Assembly (NCBI GenBank): GCA_963921425.1
Contig: OY992840.1
Coordinates: forward strand, 6,512,501 to 6,576,500
DNA length: 64,000 nt
Source of the DNA: Dryas octopetala
Taxonomy: Eukaryota; Streptophyta; Magnoliopsida; Rosales; Rosaceae
Direction: 5' to 3'
Below the pieces are notes generated by a model that saw only the letters and a program-made list of their open reading frames with translations, did no database searches and had not been told where the DNA came from. A program made the position numbers and the translations under genes. Shown one piece after another: positions 36,581 to 47,919 of the stretch (positions are counted from its first letter, which is position 1; every line of letters begins with the position of its first letter).

Positions 36581-37156
36581 TTCAACGATCTGAACCGTTC
36601 ATTTTCTATTTTCATAGTCAAAGATCATCCTTACAAACAATCGGCTAAATCGGAATTCATCTACCCATTCGATTATCATTAGAAAAACCACGATCGTTCA
36701 TTAATTCGACCACCGTTACATTTAGAAAAATCACTTTTACATTTTCGATTAAGCTAATTTTTTGCAAGAATTCTCTTTGAGTGGAGAACTAAAACTTGAA
36801 CGGTTCGGATCGTTGAAAACAAGATCGATATGTGAGTTTCTACATATAAATACACTTGAAGAGTATAATTCTAATAATTTTCCCGTTGAAACCTTATTAT
36901 TTCCATAATTATGAAAACCACAACGTGATTTCAACAATCTGACCTGTTCATTTTCTATATTCATAGTCAAAGATCATCAGTACAAAAAATCGGCTAAATC
37001 GAAATTCATCTACCCATTCGATGATCATTAGAAAAACCACGATCGTTCATTAATTTGACCACCATTAAGTCACTTTTACATCTCCGATTGAGCTAATTTT
37101 TTGCACAAATTATCTTTGAGTGAGGAACTAAAATTTGAACGGTTTGGATCGTTGAC
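36581..37156. repeat. Two related foldback units nested in the hAT element
   Basis: Unit 1 (36581-36817) begins TTCAACGATCTGAACCGTTC and ends with its inverse (GAACGGTTCGGATCGTTGA). Unit 2 (36930-37156) is a diverged copy. Both share TCGGCTAAATC and TCATCTACCCATTCGAT. The same ends and inner words occur in the free foldback element at 10537-10945, so one MITE family probably sits in both places. Confidence 0.65.
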
Positions 37157-37405
37157 AACACAATTGCATCGTTTGTTTATAAAAATATGTAATAAAATAT
37201 ATAATAATATATATGTACATTTATGTTTTATTATAGTTGTAATGTTGTATATAATTTTAAAAGTTTATTATTTATGGTATTACACTATTACTAACATAAT
37301 AGTATTATATAATAACTTAATAAGTATATTAATAATTTATTGAAGTAAATAAACGAAAGAGCTATTAAATATGTTATGATTCACAAACTTGACAAATAAA
37401 CTAGT

Positions 37406-37490
37406 CAGCTCAGTTGGTTGAGAGTTGAAACTTGTTATGTGAGGTCTCATGTTCAAATCACAATATAGCTAAAATCCTTTTTTTTTTTAA
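37406..37490 (+). other. tRNA-like module with A-box and B-box inside the hAT element
   Basis: CAGCTCAGTTGG (37406-37417, A-box) is followed after 33 nt by GTTCAAATC (37451-37459, B-box), then a T-run from 37478, a possible Pol III terminator. Spacing and outward orientation equal those of the module in the hAT element at 22105. A full tRNA fold is not possible, so it is a relic or a Pol III promoter module. Confidence 0.5.
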
Positions 37491-38513
37491 GATATATATG
37501 TGTCTAAATAGGCTTTGGGCCCATTTTGGGCCGCCCGTTCGGGCATAGCCCGGCCCGGCCCTCCAAGCCCGCAAGCCAAAGCCCGATGGGCGGGCCTTGG
37601 GCTTGTGTATTAAAGCCCAAGTCCGGCCCGGCCCGGCCCGAAAGCCCTATTGGGCTTCTATAATTCAAGCCCGAGCCCGGCCCGAACCCAAAAAACTAGC
37701 CCGGCCCGGCCCATTACCGACCCCTATATCATAGATAACTGAATCTTACATTTCCTAATTTAACGCATTTATAATTATTAATCTTAAATTTAAGGGGTGT
37801 GTAGCAATCGAATCATATTAATTCAGATTTGTGTCAAATATACCGTAAACTGACCTGTGCAATTCATTTTGTGAAATCGAGTTGACACTTAACCCGATTT
37901 GCTAATTAATCATGTCATATTTAAATGGGTTAGTTACAAATAAGTCAATAAAATTTTTCATAATTATATTTTAATCAATGCACTTTTTTTATAATTTTAT
38001 TTTAGTCACTATTGACTAAAATGAAAAAAAATATGAATTACAATAAATTAATAAACATACATTATTATTTATATTTAAATTTGTATTAGGTTTGTATTTG
38101 ATTGTTACGCAGCAAAATGGCTCAGGGTTTACCTCCTGAGTTTTGAGCAGAGACCTAAACCCTAAGCCATAAGTTCCGAAACCTTAATTCTAAACCCTAA
38201 ACCGCATTTCTATACCCTAAATCTCATTTATATATCATGTATTTCATTTCTATACTGTAAACTAAATTAAGAGAAATGTCATAATTTTACACTCATAAGT
38301 AATAAAAAAAAAAGGATGGGCAAACTGATATTTTTCAATGCACCAAAATACATGACATCATCAAGTAAATTGAACTTAGTAACTAAAATAGGCTGGACCA
38401 TTGATTAAAATGTAATTTCTCAAAATTTACTATTGACTAATATGAGATAAAAAATTTTGTATTGACCTATTTGTAATATTGAAATTTTTTATTAACTTTT
38501 TTGTAATTTGCTA

Positions 38514-38558
38514 TATTTAAATTATTATTTTTTTATTTGGCCGGAGTATTTGAATTAT
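38514..38558 (-). repeat. Micro-insertion: CTCCGGCC-A-rich (minus strand) between 12-bp repeats
   Basis: TATTTAAATTAT (38514-38525) recurs as TATTTGAATTAT (38547-38558). The 21-bp insert on the minus strand is CTCCGGCCAAAT followed by an A-rich end. Confidence 0.55.
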
Positions 38559-40019
38559 CTTCATAACTTGATTTTTGTGAACTATGAAAACCCTAAAGCC
38601 TCAAAATTATACACTAAAAGTTTAAAACTTAAGTCTTAAACTTTAATTCAAACACTAAAAAAATTAACAAATGGAATAGGTTGTGAATATAATTTCATAA
38701 AAAAATTGTGATTGTCATGAAATACAATTGACTTTGTAAATACATAAAAGGTTGTTTGACTAGTCGATCAATGAGGCTACTATTAATCAGTAGAACAACG
38801 CTTTGACATAACTTAAAATTAGTTTCTAAAATAAAATGACATAAAGTTATAACATTTAAGAGAAAAAAAAAAGAATCCGATTTAATATTTAAACTCAACC
38901 GACCTACCTTAAAATTAAAGATGACCTGAATAACTGATAATAACACATTGATCGAGCTATAGTGGGTTATTAACCCTACAAAGTATTAGATTGTTAATTT
39001 AACATTCATAAAATCTTTCATATGTATGCATAACTCATATATGCTGTGAATTTCCAGATTACATACCTCATTTATCATAATTAAATCCTTCATTACTCAA
39101 ACTGATAAAAAAAGTGCTTAAGATAACTTTGTTAATGTCAAAAAGAACATACACCAACATATATAGTAGGGGTGCTAATTATTGGCCCATTGCCATTGGG
39201 TCATCATGAAGAGAGAGCTTAAATATTCCAAAGAACTTTTAAGACTGCGTGTCTCGAAGTAGTGTGAACGTTTAGCAATAATAGAATCATCATATAAAGA
39301 TTAATAAATAACAGAATGATCATCAAAGAACAGCAACATATATAATCTCAACTTGAAAATAATGTGAATGACATATCTGTTCTCGTGAATACAAGATATG
39401 GAGTGTGCGGCTTACTGTCTGTGGAATTATTAGAATAGCAATTGGTAGCTAGGTCCACCAAAGTGACATTTGAATAATAATCTTTGCAACCATTAATTTC
39501 ATAATTATTTGTTTAGATTCATTGAAAGTGTGATACAACTTTAATGCTAATGATGAGCCATGAACTTAATTACTAATAATTGAAATTCTTGGCATAATAT
39601 TTAATTTGTAACCAATTATGAAAGATATGTTGAAGGTGATAATAACATGTTAAATTCCTGATTAAGAAACTAACAACCTTAATTTGAAGCAATAATAATC
39701 ATTTTGTTTATTCTGAAGCACTAACTTCCAAAATGCAGTTGATCAAGTCTACAGAGTTCATTATAAATTTTGTAGTTATATAAACCAACAACTATATATT
39801 TGCATTAATTTACTCCTACAAAACTAGCTTACAAAAGAAAATGTGCTAATTAATAGTAGAGTAGAATGTTATAATTCGTTAAACTATTATGAAATTTGAC
39901 TCAGTTACTCGATGTAAGTGAGCCCAAATTAATTCAGTCCATTTGTCTCACCAAATTAAATATCAAATTTTCCAACAATTCTGATCGAGTCTCACTCGTT
40001 TATTTCAAACATATAAAAT

Positions 40020-40063
40020 ATTGACCCTAACCTTTTTTTTTTTTGGCCATTGACCCTAATCTT
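40020..40063 (-). repeat. Micro-insertion: GGCC-A(10) (minus strand) between 15-bp repeats
   Basis: ATTGACCCTAACCTT (40020-40034) recurs as ATTGACCCTAATCTT (40049-40063). The insert 40035-40048 is TTTTTTTTTTGGCC, identical to the one at 18591-18604. Confidence 0.72.
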
Positions 40064-40531
40064 AATATATCATAAAATGTGGAGCATTATGTCTGGAGAA
40101 CTGTAATCGAATGTTTTCATTTGACCTCAAGTTTTGCCGGCAAGTCCTCCAAGGTAAATACAAAATCCTTTTAGTAATTTTAAGACTTAACCACGTGTTT
40201 ACAATATTAATTAGGATTTTTCGAATCTGCGAGTAGATTCGAACCATTGGATCGACAAAAACAGCAACAATTCTCTATGCAACACCGCGAACCTTAGCAC
40301 ATGTAGATTTGATAAACAAAGCATTTTTCTAATTTAGTGTTGCAAATTGCAAATAGTTTATTAATTAGTTAGCAAAGTTTTCAACTTTCCAACTCACGCA
40401 ATCCACAAGATGCACCAAAGACGTGCTCATCCAGTTACACAATCCAAATTAAATCTAAATCCCCCTCTGCACCCTCTAATTTGTGTTTGAATGTTGCAAG
40501 ATATATATTTCACTTAATTTGAACATGTAAA

Positions 40532-40720
40532 CACTACTACAAAACACTCCATTTATGATGGTCCCAATTTGCCAGCAAAAAGGGTTTCTTGGCGGAAAAA
40601 ATGTGAAATCCGCTAAGATTGCTTAGCACTGGCGGAAAGGGTGTCCGACAGGTCTGATTGAGCAGTGAAAGTATTTTTCTTGCCGGACAGATCTCCCATT
40701 TTTAATAACAGGTGGGTGAG
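40532..40720 (+). mobile_element. Possible end of a CACTA element
   Basis: CACTACTACAAAACAC resembles the terminal motif of plant CACTA transposons, and the next 190 bp repeat GGCGGAAA and TCCGCTAA words as subterminal regions do. No matching right end was found in the window, so this is a solo end or a deletion relic. Confidence 0.4.
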
Positions 40721-41174
40721 TATTTAAAAGCTCAATGTTAAAACGCTCATGAGTTTTGAACATTCTCACATCCTGTATTTGAATCCAAAATCAATGAAGA
40801 CCTACTTTTTATATATCGTTAATTAGTTTTTTTTTTTTAATACTCTAAAGTAAAATTAGAAGATTAATGACTATACTTACTCCACGTACTCAAATATTAT
40901 ATATAAATTGTTCACTTACTGCTTGTCTCAAGTCATGCACATGTGGAAAGATATCCTACATTTGAAGTGTCTAAGTACTAATCCCTTGTGGCGTGCGTGC
41001 GTGCCTGAGTGGGACTTCGTCCCCTTACGCTTTGATTACATTGCCAGTGTTTTTGGACCAAGTAAAACGTCTTTGAGGATTTTCTGTTTCAATACAAAAG
41101 TCAAATTCTAAGATAACCTTTTACTGAACATGATTACCATGAAATTTGAACAGCATTTTTTATCTTTTTGGTTT

Positions 41175-42254
41175 GGCTTAATTATCGATTTATCACTCAA
41201 AACTGTAACTCATTCTCACTTTACCACCTGAAAGTTTTTTTGTCCCAGATTACCACCTGTAACTTACATCCGTTTCCCATTTTACCTTGTTCCGTCAACA
41301 ATTCCGTTAATGCTGACGATCTGGCCGTTAATGCTGACGTGGCGCGCTAGATGTGCGCCGCGTGTCACATTTTTTTTCTTTTTTTTTTTTATAAACTTTG
41401 AAAATTAATTAAAAATAGCTCCGAACTCAGAAAAATACACGAAAAATTCCTACGGACTCGTCTTGACTAGCACTAATTTACTATAAGGTTAAATTACCAA
41501 TTTGCCCTCTAAAAATTTTCAAAAAAATTAGAAAGTCCAAATTTATTTCTAAAAAATTAAAATAAATTTTCCTCTATTAAATAAATTCTAGAATTTTCGT
41601 AAACTCTTGGACAAATTCTCAAAAATATTTTGAAAAATTACCAAAAGCTTGTTTTAGAGAATTATTTCGAGACTTTACAGAAATTTTAGAATTTTTCTAG
41701 AATTTATTTTATAGGGAATTTTATTTTTCTCTAAGACCGAGAGGTCTTTTGGGTAGCAAGTGTTTACGAAAAAGGTATTGTTAGTTTTTAGAAAACTAAC
41801 GGTGCAGACCTCATATTTTTTGGAGTTCGGGAGATTATTTTATGAATTTTCAAAGAGTCTAGAGTATTTTAATTTTCTAGAAATAAATTTGGACTTTCCA
41901 AATTTTTTGGAAATTTTTAGAGGGAAAATTGGCATTTTGACCCCATAGTAAATTAGTACTAGTTAAGACAAGTCGGTAGGAATTTTCCGTGTATTTTCCT
42001 AAGTTCGGAGCTATTTTTAATTAATTTTCAAAGTTTATAAAAATAGAAAAATAAAAAAAATAAAAAAAATACAAAAAAGATGTGACACGTGGCACACATC
42101 CAGTGCGCCACGTCAGCATTAACGGAATTGTTGACGGAACAAGGTAAAATGGGACACGGATGTAAGTTACAGGTGGTAATCTAGGATAAAAAAACTTTCA
42201 GGTGGTAAAGTGGGAATGAGTTACAATTTTGGGTGGTAAATCGATAATTAAGCC
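41175..42254. mobile_element. Mutator-like foldback element, 1080 bp
   Basis: A perfect 9-bp duplication TTTTGGTTT is at 41166-41174 and 42255-42263. The left end GGCTTAATTATCGATTTA is mirrored at the right (TAAATCGATAATTAAGCC). Inverted similarity extends about 400 bp from each side, including GTGGCGCGC/GCGCCACG and AGCTCCGAACT/AGTTCGGAGCT, so nearly the whole element is a hairpin. No coding frame. Confidence 0.87.
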
Positions 42255-42505
42255 TTTTGGTTTTTTAATAGACTACTACTAGGAAACACTCGTTTGCCAT
42301 ATCTTTTTAGGTTAACCCAAATTATGAGGAATAGTGAAGAAATAGATTAGAATTAAGATAAGATAACATGCAGTTTAATTGATTAATTTCAAAGTAATAT
42401 AGAAAAAAAAAAAAAAAACAAAAACAAAAAGAGTAATACTAGATATACAATTATTATTGGCAAATTTAATGTATATCCCTGTTTAATATCAATGTACTTT
42501 TTTAA

Positions 42506-42815
42506 GAGAAATTTGGAAAATTAACCTATTTTGATTGTCATTAAAGACTTTTAACTTTTTTTTTTTTTTAATTTTTATAAATTTGACCTTTGAGTAGTGC
42601 TCGAGCTCCCATCGAGAAGTGCTCGAGCTCCCATCGAGAAGTGCTCGAACCCCCCTCGAGTAGTACTCGAACCCTATCGAATAGTGTTTGAGGGGTGTTC
42701 GAGCACTTCTCGAGGGGAGTTTGAGCACCACTTGAGGGTCGAATTTCAAAAAATTAAAAAAATAGGTTAAAAGTCTTTATTTAACTTCAATCTATGTTAG
42801 TTTTTCAAATTTCTC
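42506..42815. mobile_element. Foldback element, 310 bp, with a CTCGAG-type hairpin core
   Basis: CTTTTTTAA is duplicated at 42497-42505 and 42816-42824 (9 bp). The ends are GAGAAATTTGGAAAA and its near-inverse. The core (42590-42735) has a 22-bp tandem unit GTGCTCGAGCTCCCATCGAG followed by inverted GTTCGAGCACTTCTCGAG copies. Confidence 0.82.
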
Positions 42816-42824
42816 CTTTTTTAA

Positions 42825-43739
42825 CCCTCCACTTCAACTTACAATAATGACATTTGAAGTAGACAAAGTGTCGAAAAATATTGACAAAAAAATCGAGTTT
42901 AACAAAAATATATAAAAAATGGGAGAATATGAACATGATGAACAAAACAAATCCAGATCTAAAGTGTTTCCTAAGATAAATATGTGAAAAATAGGTTGAT
43001 AAGAATGTGTTGTAGCATGGCAAGTGTAAACCTAAATCGACTAGAAATGTAGTTAACCAAAATAATCGATCATAATTTTGACTTTTTCAACTCTAATTGA
43101 TTGTAATTTCGAATATGTAGTTTCATCAAACCTATATGAACAAGTCAAATCTTAAACTTCATCAAACTCAGATCTCCTCATTCAACCCCAAATATGCTCA
43201 TTCTAACTCAAATTTGCAATTCATCATTTATAAGAATAGAAAGACAGTAAGAATAAAAACCATAGCCAAAATGATGATAGAAGAAGTGGGCAGAAATAAA
43301 AAATAGGTAGAACATTCTGTGTTTTGGGTTTATGTATAAACAAAATTCAACATTCTTAAAGTACGTGTGAGGGTGGGTTTAAAGTGAGAAGACGGAAATG
43401 AAGTGATAGGTTTTTTTTTTTTTGGTTTTGTTGTAGAAGAGAGTGGTCGAGAGGGATAATTTATGTTTTATGGCCTTTCTTTTTATTGTTATTCTTTTTT
43501 CAATCCACAAAGAGATCGAAACCAAATTTGGATACATGTAATAGTTTTGAGTTCAGTAATTTACATTTTCTAGTGATAAGCACATATACGATGGATTTGA
43601 ATTTTTTTTTTTTCCATCACTTGAAAATCAATCACAAACAGCAGAATTGCTAAAATTGCATAGCTAAGATTTTTGATGACTGTACTTTCTCTGGTGCGGC
43701 ATGGCTTGATCTTAGATCTGCAACACTAGATCTAGAGGA

Positions 43740-43743
<4 letters not shown>
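42825..43743. other. Intergenic stretch, no gene recognised
   Basis: AT-rich. The minus-strand frame at 42805-43023 is hydrophobic and low-complexity. No features recognised. Confidence 0.4.

Positions 43744-43812
<69 letters not shown>
43744..43812 (+). repeat. (GA)n microsatellite, about 69 bp
   Basis: An uninterrupted GA dinucleotide run, 14 bp before the duplication of the next foldback element. Confidence 0.95.
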
Positions 43813-43815
<3 letters not shown>

Positions 43816-43833
43816 TAAAGTGACCAATTTTGG

Positions 43834-44205
43834 TGAGTTATTTACACTTACACATTCTGAGGTTTATCGTTTTTTCACAAACACCTCTGGAGTTTCAAAA
43901 ATTACACATACACCCCATGAGGTTTCAAAATTGTTGCACATAACCTTCTACAGTGAGACGAAAAATGATGAGAAAGTATGCAAAAATGCATGCTAAGGGG
44001 GTGAAATGACCTAATAAGATTACTCAAGATGTAAGGTCCAACGTCAATAAAAATATTTTTTCTTTGTTTATTTATTGTTTTCTCTTGTAAGAGGTTATAT
44101 GCAATAATTTTGAAACCTCAGGAGATGTATGTGTAAATTTTGAAACTTCAGGGGGTGTATGTGAAAAAACGATAAATCTCAAGGGGTGTAAGTATAAATA
44201 ACTCA
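43834..44205. mobile_element. Foldback element, 372 bp
   Basis: TGAGTTATTTACACTTACAC at the left is mirrored at the right by GGTGTAAGTATAAATAACTCA with small changes. AATTTTGG is duplicated at 43826-43833 and 44206-44213 (8 bp). The arms of about 120 bp repeat GAGGTTT and TGTATGTG words. A truncated relative is at 57103-57264. Confidence 0.8.
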
Positions 44206-44213
44206 AATTTTGG

Positions 44214-45221
44214 CATTGGGTAAAGTTCAACTTAGTACTTCAATTATACTACGTATTTCAACTTGGTATTCCGTCTTTAAAAAATGGGATTCGCATACCC
44301 ATATTTCAATTTTGTGACAAATTAATACCTCTGTTAAGTATTCCGTCAGGAGTCCCGTTAAATGATGACGTGACACTAACTTGATGTATAACTGGTGGCC
44401 ATATGTCGCGACCAGAATGGATCCCATCGAAATATTTCATGTCAGCCTTAACCTTTTCCATTCCCTCAAAAAATTTAGCCATGTGGGCCTAACACATTGC
44501 CACTGAAAAAATGTTAAAATAATAAAAAATTAGCAAATAAAAAAAAGAATTCCAAAACACTTTAAAAGGACAAAATTTAAAAAAAAAACCCAAAATAAAA
44601 ATAAAACAAAGATAAAGAAAAAGATAAATTAGAATTTAGTTCTTCTAACATTTCTTATTTGGAAAAAAATATTATGGATTTTTTTTCCAAATAAAGCCTT
44701 TATTTATTTATTTTTAAATAAAACCCTTTGACCATTGCCTTGTCAAAATTATATTTCATTATTTTTTTATTTTTTAAAGATAGGGTACGAATTCACCTTA
44801 TACCTTCCTAGGGTATAGAATGAGGTTTGTGACGGTTACATATTAGATTTTAACTCTGAAAATTTCAGAGTTAAAATCTAATATAAAGCCGACAAACCAT
44901 GGTTTGAGGAAGAAGTAAAAATGCACTGCCGAATACTCGAAAATGGCTGCCTAGCGCTCGGAGCCTGGTCTGTGTGAAAAAAATAAAAACTAATGGACCA
45001 ATATTATGTAACATGGAATAATTACAATATTATTATATTTTAGTTAGAATTTTAAAAGCCATAAGGCTTTAGTCTATAAATTGTAAAATTAAAGAACCTA
45101 AATTAAAGTCTTCCTAAAAAAAAACCCAACAGATCACCATCCCAACCTAGCAGCCCCCTCACCCCAAAAACCCACAACCCGAGTAAGCAGATCTTCTCCT
45201 TCTCCTTGACCCATGTTTTTT

Positions 45222-45273
<52 letters not shown>

Positions 45274-46568
45274 AATTCGATCTGTTCACTCTCACGGCTC
45301 CCCCTTACCATAGGCCGATCTAAGCGCCACCGACATCGGCGACCACCCCTCATTTATCTCTCACTCTCTCACTCTCTCTGTCGCTCTCTTCCTTTCTCTT
45401 TCTCTCTCTCATATGCTAATTGATTTAAATTCTGGAGCCATCTTAAATTAGGGGTTTTCAGAGTTGAGTAGAAAAGCTATTGGACTGAGAATTAAGAGAG
45501 AGAATTGGGAATTAAGGAGTGGATTTATTGGTGACCTATCTCAAATTTTCAGATTCGATTTTTTCTTTTGCATGTTTGCTTTAGTGACCTATCTCAAATG
45601 CTCTTTGAATTTGTTTTGGGTCTCTGATTTATTTGAGGCAGAGAAAGCAAGCAGGTTAGGAAGCATGGCTGCAGCAAAGAAGAATGGGTGTTGATGAAAT
45701 CTAGATGGAAGCATGGAAGAAAGAGCATATCAGAGAGAGATAAAAATGATAGAAAGAAAGATAGTGGGAATTGGGAAAGATAGAGAGAGGAGAGATGATG
45801 GGTGGTTGGCCGACGTCGCCAATGTTTGGAAGGGAGGCATGGCGTTGCTGGGTGTTCGGAAGAAATTGAAGTTGGAAGAAATTTCAAAAATCTGAAAATT
45901 TTCTTAAAAAATGGGGCTGTTTTCGATAGCTTTCTTTGTGATTAGTTAACTCGAGTTTTATATCTCTGTTTTAAATGCTACTTATATGGTTGTAATGAGG
46001 AAATTCATAGCTTCAAAACTAGTATAAGATTGCTGAATTTGGTGGAGATTTAATTGGTTAAAAGCTGGGTCAAAATTTGGAAGAAAAACTGGAAAGCAGG
46101 GGACGAAATGAATCATTTTGCCCCTCCATTTAACGCCTATTTATGAAATTTTGATGGAATAGACCAAAATGACAAATGTTAGAAAGTTTGTGGATCAGAA
46201 TAGAGAAAAAAAAATCGTGGATCAAATCGAGACAAAGTAAACAATAAGCAGACTATTTGGTAATTTCCTCTTAAGATGATAATGCTGCTACACCTTCACC
46301 AACCACCAATCACCATCCATCGAACGACCATCTCACTTCTCCTACTATGGTTTGATTGTTTGATGGCAATTGTTGTTAGATAAATGCTAAAGACAATTAA
46401 GATTCCCATTCTAATTTTTTATTTTTCTGGTATGTTTTTTAGGCTATGTGTGAAGGAAATATTTTCACGGGCCGAATGAAAATTTTAATTTGTAACCTAA
46501 TTAACCAAACGAAATTTGGGCTGAACCCATAAAAAGAATTTAACTTTGGGTTGGTGAGAGGTCTATCA
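44214..46568. other. Repeat-rich stretch, composite, no gene recognised
   Basis: Contains a 45-bp palindrome (44840-44884), a (CT)n run (45227-45271) inside leader-like CT-rich text up to 45415, and at 45985-46090 a diverged copy of one arm of the foldback element at 29319 (ATAGCTTCAAAACTAGTATAAG). Small frames on both strands (45464-45694, 45594-45887, 45713-45895) overlap each other and match no family. It may be one larger non-autonomous element that picked up a promoter, but no pair of ends could be fixed. Confidence 0.4.
44840..44884. repeat. Perfect palindrome, 22-nt arms, 1-nt centre
   Basis: The arm at 44840-44861 begins ATATTAGATTTTAACTCTGA. It is followed by a single central base and then its exact inverse (44863-44884). 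It could form a cruciform or hairpin. Confidence 0.9.
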
Positions 46569-46932
46569 TGTTGGAAAGCCCATGTGCAGCTGTGTTTATC
46601 CACGTGATTAAGAACGTAGACGTGGAAGGCAAGTAACTTTGCGTGGATATTGAGATGGAAGACTTGTGGAGGGAGTTACTTGCGCATCACTTCGTAAGTT
46701 TTATCCTCAAGAAACCATCGATTATAAATACAGAACCACAGTCATTTCGAAAAGGTACGCAATCCAACCATTTGAGCATATACACGACTTAGACAAAAAC
46801 TGACTTGAGCGTTGGAGTATCTTTTGCATGTTACCCCCCGGCGTTAAAAAACAAACCAAGATCAGAGCGCAAGCCCATCTAACCGATCCAGAGTCCGATT
46901 CCAAAGTCTGCATCAACACTTGTAGGTCAGTT

Positions 46933-47380
46933 TGTTGATCCTATAGGCTGATATGAATTGAAACACTTACCTGAGTTTACCATAGCATCATCCATGTTGC
47001 AGAGCAGAGATAGGCCTAGATCTTCTTCGCACTCACAGCACCCTTAACACCTTCTACTATATGGGGAGTAGTACTTTATTGTGTATATTCACTGCGTGCA
47101 AAGGGATCTAATCCTCATATATATATATATATCGACTGACCTCAAGAGTTTTAATCCCATAACTAAACTCTTTAGGATATCCTTATTAGTTTAGCATACT
47201 AATTCATTGTCCTTTAATGATTTGGAATCCCTTTAGCCTTTTATAAACTTATAAACACTTAATCTTAATAAGGCTGCAAGGTTCAATCCATATGGAATAC
47301 TCGGTTAATGCTTAGGCTGCAAGTCTCCTGATGCAACTAGGTGACCAAAACCAGAATGGAGTTGAACATCAACTCCAACA
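46933..47380 (-). repeat. 3' LTR of the copia element
   Basis: 448 bp, TG...CA ended. On the minus strand it is preceded by a short purine-rich stretch (about 47381-47391) that can serve as polypurine tract. Contains an (AT)n run at about 47118-47132. Confidence 0.93.
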
Positions 47381-47919
47381 TTCTCCTACTTGGTCAAATA
47401 GATGCTTATGCAGCTAAGCACAACCCTTTAGTGCACACAGAATTCCATTGAACTCTAATTCCCAACAAGCCTCTGTCAGAAATGAGTTCTTACGTACATA
47501 GAGCTCCAAAAACTTTCGGACTAAATATTCCATCCTAAGCTTTAGTAACTACATATGCAAGCACTCATATCTACATGAGACGCCAACAAGACAATGTAAA
47601 ACCAGAATAACCAATGTGTTTCCTAAAGTGTTACTCAAATACATATCAAAATGCATAACAAACACAATTATTCTGTTAGATCCTCTCTTTATCAGTTTTT
47701 TTTTTTTTTTTTAATCTGCCTTATGTTTCTAATGAAACATCCATATACATAATGCAACTTATATTCCTTTAAGCAAATAGTCATTCAGTAAAATAATTCA
47801 GATAAAACAGAGGCATGCTAATACCAATATGTTTCTATAAACCTTTAAACCAGATTGAATAACAAGTTGCAAGTCTTTAAAAATTATCCAAAACATCCAA
47901 ACCAAACTTCAATGACTAT

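Larger units (their letters stand above)
36097..37726. mobile_element. hAT-type element, 1630 bp, with GC-rich subterminal arrays
   Basis: TATCATAG is duplicated at 36089-36096 and 37727-37734 (8 bp). The ends are TAGGCCTCACC and, inverted, TAGGGGTCGGTA, similar but not identical. About 200 bp at each end are packed with GCCCGGCCCGG-type words. Inside are two tandemly placed foldback units (36581-36817, 36930-37156) and a tRNA-like module near the right end (37406-37490). No transposase. Confidence 0.82.
37735..41165. other. Intergenic stretch, no gene recognised
   Basis: AT-rich. A short run of telomere-like words (AACCCTAA) is at 38155-38225. Two micro-insertions and a possible CACTA end (40532) are listed separately. 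The frame at 40908-41111 shows no family resemblance. Confidence 0.4.

Noticed and set aside
37406..37490. Functional tRNA gene
   Set aside because: A- and B-boxes are present but acceptor, D and anticodon stems cannot be paired; the same applies to 22301-22383, 26655-26735 and 54722-54970.
45464..45895. Three overlapping frames next to CT-rich leader-like text
   Set aside because: They conflict with each other and match no family. The region is repeat-rich.
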